From: Gracilaria gracilis
Lineage: Eukaryota; Rhodophyta; Florideophyceae; Gracilariales; Gracilariaceae
Reading direction: 5' to 3'
DNA length: 64,000 nucleotides
Assembly: GCA_030374805.1 (NCBI GenBank)
Contig: JARGSG010000197.1
Coordinates: forward strand, 1-64,000
The notes under the pieces were generated by a model. That model was given only the letters and a program-made list of their open reading frames with translations, made no database searches and was not told the origin of the DNA. The position numbers and the translations under genes were made by a program. Shown piece after piece: positions 22,490-33,462 of the stretch. Each line of letters opens with the position of its first letter. The stretch's first letter is position 1.

Positions 22490-23001
22490 GAAAGAACTGT
22501 TTTGGAAAGCATCAATCATGTTTTGCGCACCGCACGCGAGAAACCGAACGAAACGGAGCAAATATCGCCTTCGTCGAAGCGCAATGGAAAAACGTAGTCA
22601 GCTTCGGATGAAAATGGGAGAGAACGTCCTTTTCAAACGTACCAGAAGCCAGTGACCTACATCAGCATCAACTGGGACGCTGGCCCGGACGACGATCCCA
22701 GTTCATGGAGGAGGCGAGGCCACATAGAATTTGACGCGTCGTCGGCCGAGATCGGACCAGTGTACAGATATATCGTCGTCAATCGACAGAATTATTTTCA
22801 GTGGTGGATAATCAGGTTTGAACCCTGGGGGCAAGGTCGACGTGTCCATGCGTTCCCCTTTTGAACAAAAGCACGTGATTTGAACTCAAATCTATTCTCC
22901 ACTCCTTCCCCTGTCCTCAGCATCCTCCCCACCGTCCTTCCGTTTTTCGCTTCTCTTCCGTGCTGGTTCCCTTTCTCTTCTCTCAGCCCTTTCCCTCCAT
23001 T
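22490..23001. other. 5' flank of the second transposase
   Basis: Contains a GC-rich 70-codon plus-strand frame (22652-22864) with no recognisable content, then a pyrimidine-rich stretch (22890-23000) just before the transposase ATG, which could be a 5' leader or promoter. No TATA box assigned. Confidence 0.3.
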
Positions 23002-26000
23002 ATGGTTTACTACTGCAGGCCCAATCAGCACGGTTGTCCGTTCATGGCGCGAGGAGTGTTGTCGCTTCAGAGACACGTCAGTCAGTTTCCTCACCGTCAC
23101 AAAGTCATTCCATACGGTGAGCACAGCATTCGACGGAGCAAGCGTCTCAAGTTATCTGCCTCACCTTCAAACGCTTCTTCTTCGGAAACCGTTACAATTC
23201 CCTGCCGTACTGCCGAGTGTCTCTCTCCCAAAAAAATGGAGGTCTCCGTTCCACCGGAACCTCCGGAACCAGACCGAATTGAGTCGAGTTCTGAACTTCC
23301 GTCACGCTCTCCCCCACCCTTTGAAACGTTAATTGGAAACTACTCTACTCCTCCATTTTCCAAAGAGTCGCTCGGCGCTCTTTACATGGATTATCTTACC
23401 GTCTGTCTCGCTTCCGTAGCCTCCAACCTTGGTCACCGTGAGGCAGACGAGCTCATTGGTCTTCTTCGGAACCCCCGCTTCTCGCAGAAGCGCTTCAACG
23501 AAACCATTACCAGTTCCAAGCGCTGTACGGAACTCAAGAACGCTATCTTCGAACGTTATGCTTCCAACGATGGATTCAAACGGACCTCTATCTCCCCGCA
23601 AGGATGTAAGTTCAGCGCCATCATCTACACGAAAGACCCAATTGAGACCCTCGTCAAGCAGCTCCAGTTGGCTAACAGCGAAAACACCTTCTTCCATTTT
23701 ATTCCCCAGACCCACTCCGCGAAAATTTCTCATCCCATGTCCGCAACTCTCGCAGGAGGCGCCACCTCCAAGCTGAAGGAAGTGGTCATGGGCTCCTTGG
23801 ATAATAGAATAGTTTGGCATACTCAAGAAATAAGTTTCAGTGAATCCTTCGTAGGTCTTCTGCAGGTGTACACCGATAAGTCTTCAACAACTCTAAAGCA
23901 AACTTCGGTCACCGCCTGTCCCCTTCACCTCGTTTTCCTCAACTTTTCCGACCATCTACGCCGCAAATGTATCCGCGAGGACCTCATGGTAGTTGCGTAC
24001 TTCCCTACAGCTCGCGAAGAAGTTTCTTCGTCGCATGCAGATGCCATGCCCTTCATTTCCAACAAATCTCTCCGCGATGCGAGGATGCAGATTCTGCATC
24101 ACTGCCTTCGTCGTATTCTAGAGCCTATTCTAAACCTTTCATTGAAAGGAACTGAGTTCACAGGGAAAGACAAAGTCCATCGGGTATGCCATCCACTGTT
24201 GGAAAGTTACTGCGCAGACATACCTGAAGCAAAGGATATTCTGTCTATTCTTCATAGCACAAACACCGGACGCCCCGGTCACAGATGCCAGGTGCCACGC
24301 TCAGCTTTATCCCGTGATGTGCCTACCTCTTTCTCCTTGCGCACACAGAACCAGACGAAACGACTAAGGGAAACATATTCCGCAGTATTGGAAAATGCAG
24401 AGCAAGAAGACCTTGATCTACGTCCCCGTCGAGCTAGAGACAAAAGAGCTCAGGCGGATTCTCTGATGCGCTCCAACTCCGTATCTCTTACCCCGTCTTT
24501 TCTAGAACGCCCTTTCATCCTTCGTTTGATCCCAGGACTTTCTCCTTACAGCCTTTTTTCCTTCGAACCGTTGCACAACCTTCATCTTGGCATATCAAAG
24601 CTCATTAAAACAGCCACCATTGAGCGACTTCAGTGACACACGCTGTCAACCACCATAGGAGCATCTGCACCGCGCTCCTGCCGAACAGTTCGCACGCAAC
24701 TTCTAAACCATGCAAACGCCATCCTCGCCGCCATGGAAAGAGACTTCCCCGCTAGAGGCTTGCACATAGACTTTTCTACACAAGAAAAAGGCAAGTCTCT
24801 CAATGTTATATTCACCAACGAAGGTCTACGCGGAATGCTGGAGGCAAAGAACTACAAAGCACTGGACATGGTTTTCCCATTCATAGGCGCTTTCTTTGAT
24901 ACATGTTGTGGAGAACATGAAACAGCACCTATCACAACCATCTTCACAAAATACTCAGACTTAGTCGGCGCCATTTTCAGGTACAATCGAGAACCAAACT
25001 GGAACGAAAGCTCTCTTTCAGCTCTCCAGGCCCAGATCACAGCCTTCAAACAATGTACGACCAGAAGATTAGCCGACTTTCACCCCTCCAGACTTGGAAC
25101 GTTGAAGTTTCATCTTCTTGACCATCTCGTCAAGGATATCAGACGTCTAGGAGGTATCCAATTCTACGATGCAGGGATATATGAGCATGCCCACCTTTTA
25201 TTCAAAAGGAATTATCGGCGAACGTCGAGAACAACGGCAACGGCTGTGCAGGAAACCATTCGCTCTATCGACCATGAAAATGTGAGAAAGAAATGGATTG
25301 GTGATAATCTCCAAGAAGGCATGACACGCGCACCATACGCTTCCCCAATACCTTCTATTCAACTTCCTCGATTTACGAAGAGGGGTCGTTCGATAACCAT
25401 TGGACAACTTCGACACTACGTTAGGCGGCTCTCCCCATCTTCATTGACGCTATCTGATGTTAAGAAGGACCTCCAGGATAATGATACAATCTCCATTCTG
25501 GACCAAATCGGGGAACAAGCACTTCCACCGTTCCTCAGCCTGGTTGGGGAGACGCTCGAAGGTAACTCCATATCCCACTTACCGGAGAAGATCAGGATAA
25601 CACTCGTGAACTCAGCAGTTGTAAGAGGTGGTATGGTTCCCGTTCTACGACATTTTGAGGCCTCGTCCAATTCTATCGTTCTAGGTGGAAACAAGTACAC
25701 TGTCACCCAAAGGGTGTTTTCCTCTCCAGCTTTTGGACCGAGCAGGAAGCCCAAATTCTCGACCATCTTGGTCAAAGAAGAACAAGGTGCAACATGGGTT
25801 GGTCAAGCAGTCGCTCTTGTTCGTGTGTCTGTTCTCGAATACTCGGGCCCTGTTCTGGAAGTGGCAATCGTTCGGTATTTTGAGGTATTGCCTCCCGCAA
25901 CAGCTTTGGACAATGTTTTGCAATGCATATCTTTACGTTGGGCTACAAGTGATGAGCAAAACCACACTGTACCCTTCCCTGCCCATTCAAAACTGAAGAG

Positions 26001-26208
26001 CTCAGAACACCTCACCCCTTGGTATGGAATGGTTCCGGGTTCAGCAATACAGGGAACAGTACAAATAGTTTGTCCTAATTATCCAGCCCAGCCATTTTCT
26101 TCTACACTCCAATGGTCCCGACATCGATTCTACATCAATATGTTTTATCATGAGCCTGTTCAAAACCCAACTGAACCCGAAGAACCCCGTATAGAAGTAG
26201 AACAGTAA
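23002..26208 (+). pseudogene. tnp2/Plavaka-like DDE transposase with one in-frame TGA
   Basis: A 1068-codon frame broken only by a TGA at 24634-24636 (codon 545), where the copy at 46.4 kb has Ser. I chose the ATG at 23002 because it begins an N-terminal zinc-finger-like segment (YYCRPNQHGC, then RHVSQFPHRH) that is also present in the other copy. Other landmarks: READELIGLL near residue 148, FFHFIPQTHS near 226, SYCADIPEAKDIL near 403 with HRCQVPRS after it, FEPLHNLHLGISKLIK near 520 (the family's D/E-P-M/L-H-N-x2-LG block), GLRGMLEAKNY near 608, and a later EHAHLLFKRNYRRTS block. Family knowledge: this class catalyses cut-and-paste transposition. The gene may still be functional elsewhere in the genome; this copy would be truncated unless TGA is read through. 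Confidence 0.75.
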
Positions 26209-26219
26209 AAGATTCCCAG

Positions 26220-26972
26220 TCATTCTTCTTGTTCATTGTCACCACGTTGCAATCCTCTCCCCATTGGGGTGCTACTTCCAAAACCAAGCATGTCCATCTT
26301 CTTGAAATCCATGTCCTTTTCCTCACACTCTCCGATAAAACAATCTGTACCTGATCCCAATCTCTTGCTCACACTCTCAACGAAGAAACATTCACGCAAC
26401 GTTAGGTATATCTTTTCGCTCGAGGGCATTCGAAACGCTATCGTAGCCTCCCTCATATCATTCCCCAGCACTCCAGTCCATTCATGTGCTGCACTCCCAT
26501 AGTGATAGAACTCGTTGGAATAACCTCTCTGTACATGTTGCCGGACGTCTTCCAACAACTCTTTCAAACAGAGAGGTAATAACTCCGCATACTTCGTCGT
26601 GAACTGTTTCTGCCTTTGCCCACCTCTCCGAGATTGAGCAGTAACAAGAGTCACAACCGTCAGAATCCATGCGTCTAAAGGTGCAAGTGTCAGTATAGTG
26701 CCATCCACTAATGTCCCTTCCTCTTTATCCTCAACATCATACGCAATGAAGTCCTTCAACACTTCTACGCCTACCGTGTTTCTGAAGAACAAGTCCTGGT
26801 CGTTCGTATCCATTTCATCCCCGTCATTCTTAGCCTTCGAATACTTCAAACGATCAAGCGGTGCCTTCCACCACCATGACGTGGTGGGGGTTCCATTCGC
26901 ACCAAGTCGCAAGATGTTCTCTTGTGCTTCCCTCAGCTGCTCTTCAACTACATAGGCATTTTCTTCTACCAC
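26220..26972 (-). CDS. Transposon accessory ORF, 250 codons, lacking an ATG
   Basis: An open frame convergent with the transposase, with only 11 bases between their stop codons. It has no ATG near its start. The open frame begins right after an AG that could be a splice acceptor (near 26973), so it may be a downstream exon of the minus-strand gene at 27406-28455. The product would be acidic with a globular look (hydrophobic pattern LDAWILTVVTLVTAQSRRGG, then a helical charged part). I do not recognise the family. Its position suggests it belongs to the same DNA transposon as the transposase. Confidence 0.45.
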   Translation of the reverse strand: MVEENAYVVEEQLREAQENILRLGANGTPTTSWWWKAPLDRLKYSKAKNDGDEMDTNDQDLFFRNTVGVEVLKDFIAYDVEDKEEGTLVDGTILTLAPLDAWILTVVTLVTAQSRRGGQRQKQFTTKYAELLPLCLKELLEDVRQHVQRGYSNEFYHYGSAAHEWTGVLGNDMREATIAFRMPSSEKIYLTLRECFFVESVSKRLGSGTDCFIGECEEKDMDFKKMDMLGFGSSTPMGRGLQRGDNEQEE

Positions 26973-27405
26973 TATCGTTCTTCCTCATATTAGATCATAA
27001 CACAACAACAAAAACAATTTATCCCTTGTATTTCTCTTTCGCACCCCCACAACATCACTCATTGTCTGTTTCATTCCCTGCCTTAGACACATATCCGAAC
27101 TTCTAATATGCATCTTTCTGTGAGAGAGGCCTGCCTAATTCCCCTTCAACAGATGGTGCGAACCTTCCAAAACTGGCGAGGAGCTCCACAGGATTCTTGG
27201 AAACCATCGCGACACCATCCCCCTCGTTTCGAATTATCCCTTCTCAATTCTCCGTCGCTCCCTCCAATATCTCAGCTCGATTGATTCAATTCCTTGAAGG
27301 TTTCTCACCTTCAAAACACAGTTCACTGGTCTCTCTCCTGGCCCAAGTCAACAGATTGTGATAAACTCCTCGCGCAACCCCTCGAAACGCATCGCTTACA
27401 GCGAT

Positions 27406-28455
27406 TCAATGCTTCTTTCGTCCGGTTCGTCCGGGTTCACCGGTACGGGAAGTGTTACTGCCCTCCTGCTTCGATGCACCACGTAAACCTTCAATCACCA
27501 GTTCTTTCTCCTCAAGCTTAGTCTTCAATGCTGTGCTCTGCTCTTGCGCAACCTTTACAAGGATTCCCCGTATCATCAAATCCTCCTCCAACTTCATCAC
27601 CTTTGCTTTCAATCTATTGATTTCTTTCAGCAAATCTCTGTGGTTTCCAGAAGACGTGATTTCTTTCTCGACAGTTCTCCTGTCTTCTTCCCCCTCCTGC
27701 TCCACTTCATGTACCTCCCTTGTTCCCTGTACTCCATCTACTTCTGTTCTTCGTGAAACAGTAGAGGTTAGAGTCCTCTTCATTGCACGATATACTGGAG
27801 TTATTTCATCCCCTGCATTATCCGCATTGTCCACAGTGTCAGCCACACGCCGCTCAGAGTTATCCTCTCTGAGTCTTTTTCGCCCTGACAAATTCGAGTT
27901 CCGAGAATTTACCCTTCCCTCACGCTGTATGCAGACTCGTCGGGGCTTCGAGGCAACTGTAGATGCCCTTCGCGTCGAAAATGGTTATGGCCGTGGAATG
28001 GTTGTGGGATCGCCCACACTCCGTTGTAGGTCTCTTACAGTGGGACTACTTTCCAGTTCAGAGACACGGACATTCTCTTGTTCCTCTTGTGAAAATCGAA
28101 TCTTTTCCACAATATTCATTGTCAACTAACCTGCCGGTTCTCGAGCTTTCGGAATCGGTGAAATTTCTTCGGAGTTGGGATTTTGTTCTACGTTGCCAGT
28201 GGACCGCGTTGGGGAGCTCGGCGATGGCCTACTTTGACGTCCATCGCTAGTGTTCTCAGACGTACTTTTGCGCCGAGAATGGCGGTGACCGACGGTGAGA
28301 TTAGGCCCGTGGTTGGCCTTCGCTGCTGGTGATTGACGTGGCGTTGTTTTAGCAGCAACTGGTGTTGAACCTCTGTTATCCTCAACAAGTTTCTTCTTCT
28401 TCCCTACAGGCTTCTTGCGCGACTGGGTGCCCCGCGATCTTGCCTTGTCCACCAT
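27406..28455 (-). CDS. Transposon accessory gene, probable two-exon coiled-coil protein
   Basis: The ATG at 28455 begins a very basic, Ser/Pro-rich segment (KKPVGKKKKL, likely nuclear localisation). It runs to a good splice donor (CAG/GTTAGT at 28125-28130), just before an in-frame stop. A second open stretch without its own ATG, from about 27960 to 27406, encodes REDNSERR-type polar sequence and then a coiled coil (ISSGNHRDLLKEINRLKAKV onward, about 60 residues). I infer exon 1 at 28131-28455 and exon 2 from about 27965 to 27406; the acceptor is not certain. Function unknown. It lies downstream of and opposite to the transposase, so it is probably part of the same element. Confidence 0.4.
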
Positions 28456-28839
28456 GTTGTTAATTGATACCAATGCCCAAGTTGAGAAAAGAAAACAGGG
28501 AAGACAAAGAGATTGGAGATTAATGGGGATTTGGAGAACGGTGTGAAAGAGCGAGGATTGTTGGACACGGAAGGGAGTATGATGAATGGCATAGCGGAAT
28601 CAATAACGGTCAGTTTACAGAACCTGTGTAAATCATTGGAAACTACAAATCGTGCAGCTACACAAAGAAAGTTGCCTAAAGGCCTCGCAACCACTCCTCG
28701 TCCTCAGCGGGATCAAGAGTGAGAGCCCAGTCCCAATTGTACTCCGCACCATAACTGACATAGAGCTCCTCACCAACTTCTATCTGTCTCTGGTGCCACG
28801 TATGCCATTAACACAGGTTTGCCAGAAACAGCGCGTTGG
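28456..28839. other. No gene recognised
   Basis: The promoter side of the minus-strand accessory gene, followed by sequence leading into the palindromic repeat cluster. A segment at 28791-28836 (GGTGCCACGTATGCCATTA onward) is repeated at 28927-28971, before the second palindrome. Confidence 0.3.
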
Positions 28840-28911
28840 GACAGCGGACCAAGGTGGCTTGGCACTTCATCGGTGCACCGATGAAGCGCCACGACACCCG
28901 GGTCCGCTGTC
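28840..28911. repeat. Palindromic element copy 1 (MITE-like, about 72 bp)
   Basis: Begins GACAGCGGACC and ends GGTCCGCTGTC. The centre, CTTCATCGGTGCACCGATGAAG, is palindromic. The whole unit folds into one hairpin. Confidence 0.8.
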
Positions 28912-28971
28912 ATCGGCGCGCTGGTGGTGCCACGTAGGCCATTACCACAGGTTTGCCATACACGGGGCGTT

Positions 28972-29047
28972 GGGACAGCAGACCGATGTGCAGTGGCGCT
29001 TCATCAGTGAACTGATGAAGCGCCACGATACCCGGGTCCACTGTCCC
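28972..29047. repeat. Palindromic element copy 2
   Basis: Begins GGGACAGCAGACC and ends GGTCCACTGTCCC. The core arms GTGGCGCTTCATCAGT and ACTGATGAAGCGCCAC (28993-29008 and 29011-29026) are perfect around a 2-base loop. Confidence 0.85.
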
Positions 29048-29087
29048 AGGCTGTCGTTTTAATTAATTGGAATTATATGATCTTTTT

Positions 29088-29162
29088 GGGACAGCCGTCC
29101 GGAGTGGCGTGGCGCTCCATCGGCGCAGCGATGTAGCGCAATTAGACCCCAGTCTACTGTCC
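29088..29162. repeat. Palindromic element copy 3, diverged
   Basis: Begins GGGACAGCCGTCC and ends with CTACTGTCC. The core (GTGGCGCTCCATCGGCGCAG, then CGATGTAGCGC) has several mismatches, so this copy is older than copies 2 and 5. Confidence 0.6.
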
Positions 29163-29964
29163 TACTTGTCCTTATTAGTAACTTCGCGTATATCCCCACA
29201 TTTATTGAGTTCCGTGTCTCTCGCGTCTACAAGCTTTCCTTAAGATCTCGTTGACGTATCACCTGCCATAGATGAAGTACCAATTTCTCTTGATCCCCTC
29301 TCCGCGCGCCATGAAGGATAAAGCTGGAGTTCTTGTAGGTCTGCTTTGTCGGCGTGTCGACCAGGGAACCCGTTGTGCGACCCGCGACTGTGCATTGACG
29401 CGGTAGACGATAGACCGAGGTGAATTGTGGTTCATGGATGCAACGATGAAGCGCCATTGCACTCCTGGCCATTACCCAGTCGTCGTGTTTTCCGAAGAAT
29501 GTAATACGAACCTTTCCCTAAGGGAATGAAACTTTTACTCTTCCACCAAGATATTGGTCTTTCTAAAATCCGAGTAATAATATAACTATATATGGCAATA
29601 GAGTTGTTTCAATTTTACACTAACGTCACAGGGGCGACTGTCTGGCGCGGACACCGGCCGCTCGATACATATCGCTGTATAGCCGTAGGCGAAACACGCG
29701 CATCTCTACAGACTACTGTCACGCACGAATGCTCGTTCGCAAACATCATATAAGTCATTCCTTTACAGAATAGGCTCACATGAAGTTAAATCCTTTCTCA
29801 CGGGGACTTTGAGCCTAGTAAGACACTTACGGGGCTGCATTTATTAGTCACGTTAGTATAGTGAGCATTGCTGCGGATGCTCTGGAAACACCCTAAAGTA
29901 GTGTGCTAGGGTGGTTTTCAATCCCTCCAAACGCATCCAGGACCGTTGGTCTAGACGACCCCCC
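29163..29964. other. Spacer within the palindrome cluster, no gene recognised
   Basis: Holds a partial relative of the palindrome near 29430-29463 (CGATGAAGCGCCATTGCAC) and otherwise AT-rich sequence with short frames only. Confidence 0.35.
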
Positions 29965-30038
29965 GGACAGCGGGCCCGTGTGTCGCGGCGCTTCATCAGT
30001 GCACTGATGAAGCACCACTCCACATCGGTCCGCTGTCC
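29965..30038. repeat. Palindromic element copy 5
   Basis: Begins GGACAGCGGGCCC and ends GGTCCGCTGTCC. The core GCGCTTCATCAGTGCACTGATGAAGC is palindromic, with one mismatch further out. Confidence 0.8.
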
Positions 30039-30224
30039 AAAAAAATAAAATTTTTTTGCCCTGGTCGGTCCCGAATATCTGTATCCGGGGCACACGTGCT
30101 ACTACTACTGGATATCTCGTTTGCAGAAACATCGTAGCCATGCACAACTAACTACCGTTCGGGTCTGTTTCACAGCCCCGTGTACTACATTCTTCAGTAG
30201 CTTACGCAGATCTGTTGTCCTCAC

Positions 30225-30292
30225 TACGGCCCGGGCGTCATGGCGCTTCATCGGTGCACTGATGAAGCGCCAGGACACCTGCGTCCGCTGTC
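30225..30292. repeat. Palindromic element copy 6
   Basis: The core at 30241-30272 (TGGCGCTTCATCGGTG, then CACTGATGAAGCGCCA) has one mismatched pair. The right end GCGTCCGCTGTC matches the family end and the left end is eroded. It is followed by the same AACGGCGCGCTGGTGGT-type flank as copy 1. Confidence 0.75.
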
Positions 30293-30637
30293 AACGGCGC
30301 GCTGGTGGTACCAAGTATGCAACCACCCGTGTTTTGCTCTTCTCGGAACCAAGTGAGGGTATGGTGGAAGAAGAACACGTCGTCGGTCAAGACGGAGTGA
30401 CTGAAGAGGATGTGCGAGCGTCAGAGGAGACAGGGTGGGGGTTAAATAGTGGAGTGCTGGCGAGGCGTACAGTACAGTGACGGTCCTGGCGCGAAACCGG
30501 TCGGAACAGAAAGGGGTAAGTTATGGTTTCAGATATAGGCCGTGCGCATAGGCAGTGGCACGGAAAACGAGGACGGCGTCGATTGCACGGTATGGCACCG
30601 AATTCTTGCTTTCGGCGACGCTTTTGGCTTTTCTAAG

Positions 30638-31648
30638 ATGTCGAACGGATACGTGAAAGATGAGGAGCTTCTTGCGTTCCTGGAAGGGAAGGAGATCGGA
30701 GGAACGCCGTCTCCCGAGCGGGAAGTGGCCGAGGTTGCGCGGGTGGATGGAGGGTCACGAGAGGAGGAGGTTGTGGCTGTGGGGAAGGCAGGGGCTGCGG
30801 ATGTGGGCTCGAAGGTGGTGGAGAAGAAGGGGGAGAAGGATGGAATATGGAGGAAAGGGGCGGTGCACTTGAGCCAGTGGGGGATTGGGGAGCACATGGA
30901 GGGTGGAGGTGGAGCGGGAGGTAGGAAAGAGCAATTTACAGGGAAAATGAAGGAGCGGGTGAGGTTGTTGGGAGTTGTGATGAAGAAGCGAATGGATGAT
31001 TGTATTGCGGAGAGTGTGGCGAAGAGGGGAGGGGTGGTGTTGAGTGAGGAGGAGAATGGGGTGTCATTGGAAGCAATATCTAATTTGCGGAATGGTTTGA
31101 TGGTGCTGGCAATGGAGATGGGTCGTCATGCGGATGGGATGGTGAAATGCGTAGGGAAGGAGATAAGGGAGCTAAGAGAGGCGAATGTGATGCCGAAGGG
31201 GAGGTAAGAGATGCTGGAGATCCAGATTGGAGAGGTGGAAAAGGCGCGGTTGTTGTTGGTGGAGGTGAAGGGGATGCTGACGGGGACAGGAGGGGAGGTG
31301 GGAGGAAGTTGTGCCAAGGGGGGAATGAAGGTTGAGAAGGGATCTCCTGTGATGCCAAAGACTAAGAAAGTGGGTAGTCGCTTGAAGAAGAGACGCAAGG
31401 AGGGAGGGAAGGTGGCAGGAGAGGAGGTGCGGCTGGGGCTGCGGGTTGCGACGTTGAATGGGTTTCGAAGCGCAGCGCATGCGGTCCAGACGGCGGAACG
31501 CATACTGGAAGAGCAAAGGGAGCGGAGGATGGGTGGTATGGGGAGCCGTTCTGGGACGAGGAGGGTGTACGAGAATGTGGAGAGCTGCCCGTGGAACTCC
31601 TACGAGATGACGTTTGAGGAGACGGAAACGCAGGATCCGAACGCGTGA
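30638..31648 (+). pseudogene. Unknown purine-rich coding sequence broken by one TAA
   Basis: From the ATG at 30638 the frame runs 189 codons to a TAA at 31205-31207 and continues open in the same frame to 31648, giving about 336 codons in total. The coding strand is extremely G/A rich. The product would be rich in Gly, Glu, Lys, Val and Arg, with helical stretches (KMKERVRLLGVVMKKRMDD, then EAISNLRNGLMVLAMEMG) and a basic patch KKVGSRLKKRRKEGG. The stop lies inside GGTAAGAG, which also resembles a splice donor, but coding continues immediately in frame, so a nonsense mutation is the simpler reading. No family recognised. The similar helical/basic style suggests a transposon-encoded nuclear protein. 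Confidence 0.45.
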
Positions 31649-31927
31649 GGTGCGGGTATCGACTAAAGTATGGTAAGGGGGTGGCGGTGTTGAGTGGAGG
31701 TGGAGATGGGAAGGAATGGGCGGATGTCTTAGGGTGGCTGGGTTGGCAATTGCCTCGCATTTTCGGGCGAAATGGAAATTGGAACTAGCACGGATGGAAA
31801 ATATGGAGAGGGTCGTGGAAAAGAGTGTATTTGGGGTAGGTTGCGAGGCGAACCTCTCGAAATACTAGGAGATTCTAGCATTAAACTGCGCGACATGGAA
31901 TACAATATTCCAAAATTTGTGATTTTT
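31649..31927. other. No gene recognised
   Basis: A short spacer, purine-rich at first, with no feature identified. Confidence 0.3.
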
Positions 31928-32380
31928 TTAGTGCGAGCCTCTGCCAGCCCCGCGCGCGCCCAGATAACGCCTAAAACTAGCAACTATTTCACAAATAGCA
32001 CCCAGTATTCTACTTTGCAGAACACAGACGTCAACCTCCGTCTGTGACTCCGTGACGGTTGTTCGGTTTAATGGTATAGGTTCGCCTGTTTCGTGAGTCA
32101 CATCATCTGGCTCTTGCAGAACAGGTTCTCCTGCTTTCACGCTGACAAGTTTGGCCATGCATCTTTTAACACGATTATGAATTTTCCAGTCCGCTTCAAC
32201 AGATGTTTGACGTCTTCCAGTTTCTGTCGACACTTGAACGCTTACAACTGTGCCGGTCAGTCGTTTGGTTTTCCATAGAGAACCAAACAAACGTTTGCAT
32301 TCAGCCTCGCAGGTTACAAGGCTTGCACGGTTGTTGACAATGTTACCGACAGTCAGTCGAGGATCTGACGGTTTCGGCAT
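31928..32380 (-). CDS. Unknown 150-residue ORF downstream of the Harbinger transposase
   Basis: Starts at the ATG at 32380 and is open for 150 codons. Residues about 25-80 show a pattern (LWKTKRLTGTVVSVQV, then RRQTSVEADW) that could form a small beta-barrel of the SH3/chromo type, but this is only an impression. The tail is Ala/Gly/Arg-rich. It lies on the same strand as, and just after, the broken Harbinger transposase, so it may be that element's second ORF. Harbinger elements usually encode a second, Myb-like protein, but I see no Myb motif. Confidence 0.35.
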   Translation of the reverse strand: MPKPSDPRLTVGNIVNNRASLVTCEAECKRLFGSLWKTKRLTGTVVSVQVSTETGRRQTSVEADWKIHNRVKRCMAKLVSVKAGEPVLQEPDDVTHETGEPIPLNRTTVTESQTEVDVCVLQSRILGAICEIVASFRRYLGARGAGRGSH

Positions 32381-32531
32381 TTTTGTTGTGTTTTGTGTTT
32401 GCTTGTGAGGAAGTTCCCGCAGTATTGGAATTCTGCCGTGGAAGACGCAAAACTTCTGGTTGGAACGGAGAGAAGAGACAACTTTTAGAAGTACAATGGG
32501 AAAAGCTTTAAAATATTGGAATATTATTACA

Positions 32532-33462
32532 TTAAAATTGGGGGGGAAATTTTGTACTCATATGGCTACAGTTGGACTCATATGAGTACAGTTGTCGTGT
32601 AGACACTAGCCCCTTCTCTTCGTACACATATTCCGGGATTACCTCCGTGTTGATGCAAAAAATGTGAAAGATCTTACCTACGGCGATGATTGGGACACAG
32701 TTGTCGACGCCGTAGTTTAGTTCCCCACTGTAAAAGACGCGCGATATTCTTCTCAGGATGCCGAAAGCCTGCTGTAACTGTACTCGCATGGATGCTACGA
32801 AATTATTGGGAGCACTCTGAAATGAAGATACGTTCCTACAAGTAAAGGGTACTAGTAAAGAATTTGAAAGACAAAAAGCGTTTTATCCGAAAATGGAGTA
32901 CCCGAAAAGCAGCTTCCCTGTGTTCAAAATTCTTGACATAAGCGAAATCTATAAGGGCACTGAATCGTTAGTAGAGACAACCGAAAGAGCCGAAAAGCAG
33001 AGAAGTCGATACTTCGAATCAAAAAGTGCTTGCACAGGGATCGAGAAGCAACCCTTTACACAGAAAAATCTGACTGGATTCTCAAACCACCTAGATCTTC
33101 GTGTTCTCATACAGATACCATCTAATGCCCCTACACATCCTGAAAAAGGGCTAGCGAGTTTTCGTGAGATTTTGTAACCCATGCTGGGCTATTGCAGTTC
33201 TTCTTTTTTTGTCCGGGGCACCCAGAAGCGTCATTATTTCGGTGACTGCAAAAATGAATTCGTTAAAGTAGTTATTGAAGCTGGTTCTACAGACTATGTA
33301 CGCTAACATGAAATCATGAGCGCTTGCTCCTACCATTGTCCGTAATCCAATTGGCACTCTAAGTTTTGCTTGAATAGATCTGGCGTCCATTGGCGATCTT
33401 TCAGAAATGTGCGAGCTTTTTAGACACGTGTGGCAGCACCTTTTAAAACAAAATCGCCCCAT
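32532..33462 (-). pseudogene. PIF/Harbinger (DDE_Tnp_4-type) transposase, fragmented
   Basis: Three open pieces on the minus strand in successive frames carry, in order, an N-terminal block (AKLRVPIGLRTMVGASAHDF with LAYIVCRTS; 33462-33151), the catalytic start FSGCVGALDGICMRT with FFCVKGCFSIPVQALFDSKY (33182-32949), and a C-terminal block VQLQQAFGILRR (32789-32532). These match the order in Harbinger transposases (LRMLAGAxxxD, GxxGAxDGxxI, YxxKGxxSxxxQAxCD, VExxFGxLKxR). The stretch between 32949 and 32789, which should carry the second catalytic Asp, is degraded. Frameshifts and a missing middle make it non-functional. Confidence 0.7.

Noticed and set aside
22780-22870. tRNA-like T-arm (GGTTCAAACC on the minus strand near 22815)
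   Set aside because: No complementary 5' acceptor strand or D/anticodon arms at the expected distance.
24634-24636. TGA as a recoded (Trp or selenocysteine) codon
   Set aside because: The related copy has Ser at this position, and other interruptions use TAA or TAG as well, so plain nonsense mutation is simpler.
27452-28129. Plus-strand 225-codon frame opposite the coiled-coil ORF
   Set aside because: Ser/Phe/Leu-rich shadow of the charged coiled coil on the minus strand.
28840-30292. CRISPR-like array
   Set aside because: Repeats are themselves long palindromes with irregular spacing, some degenerate, in a eukaryotic transposon context.
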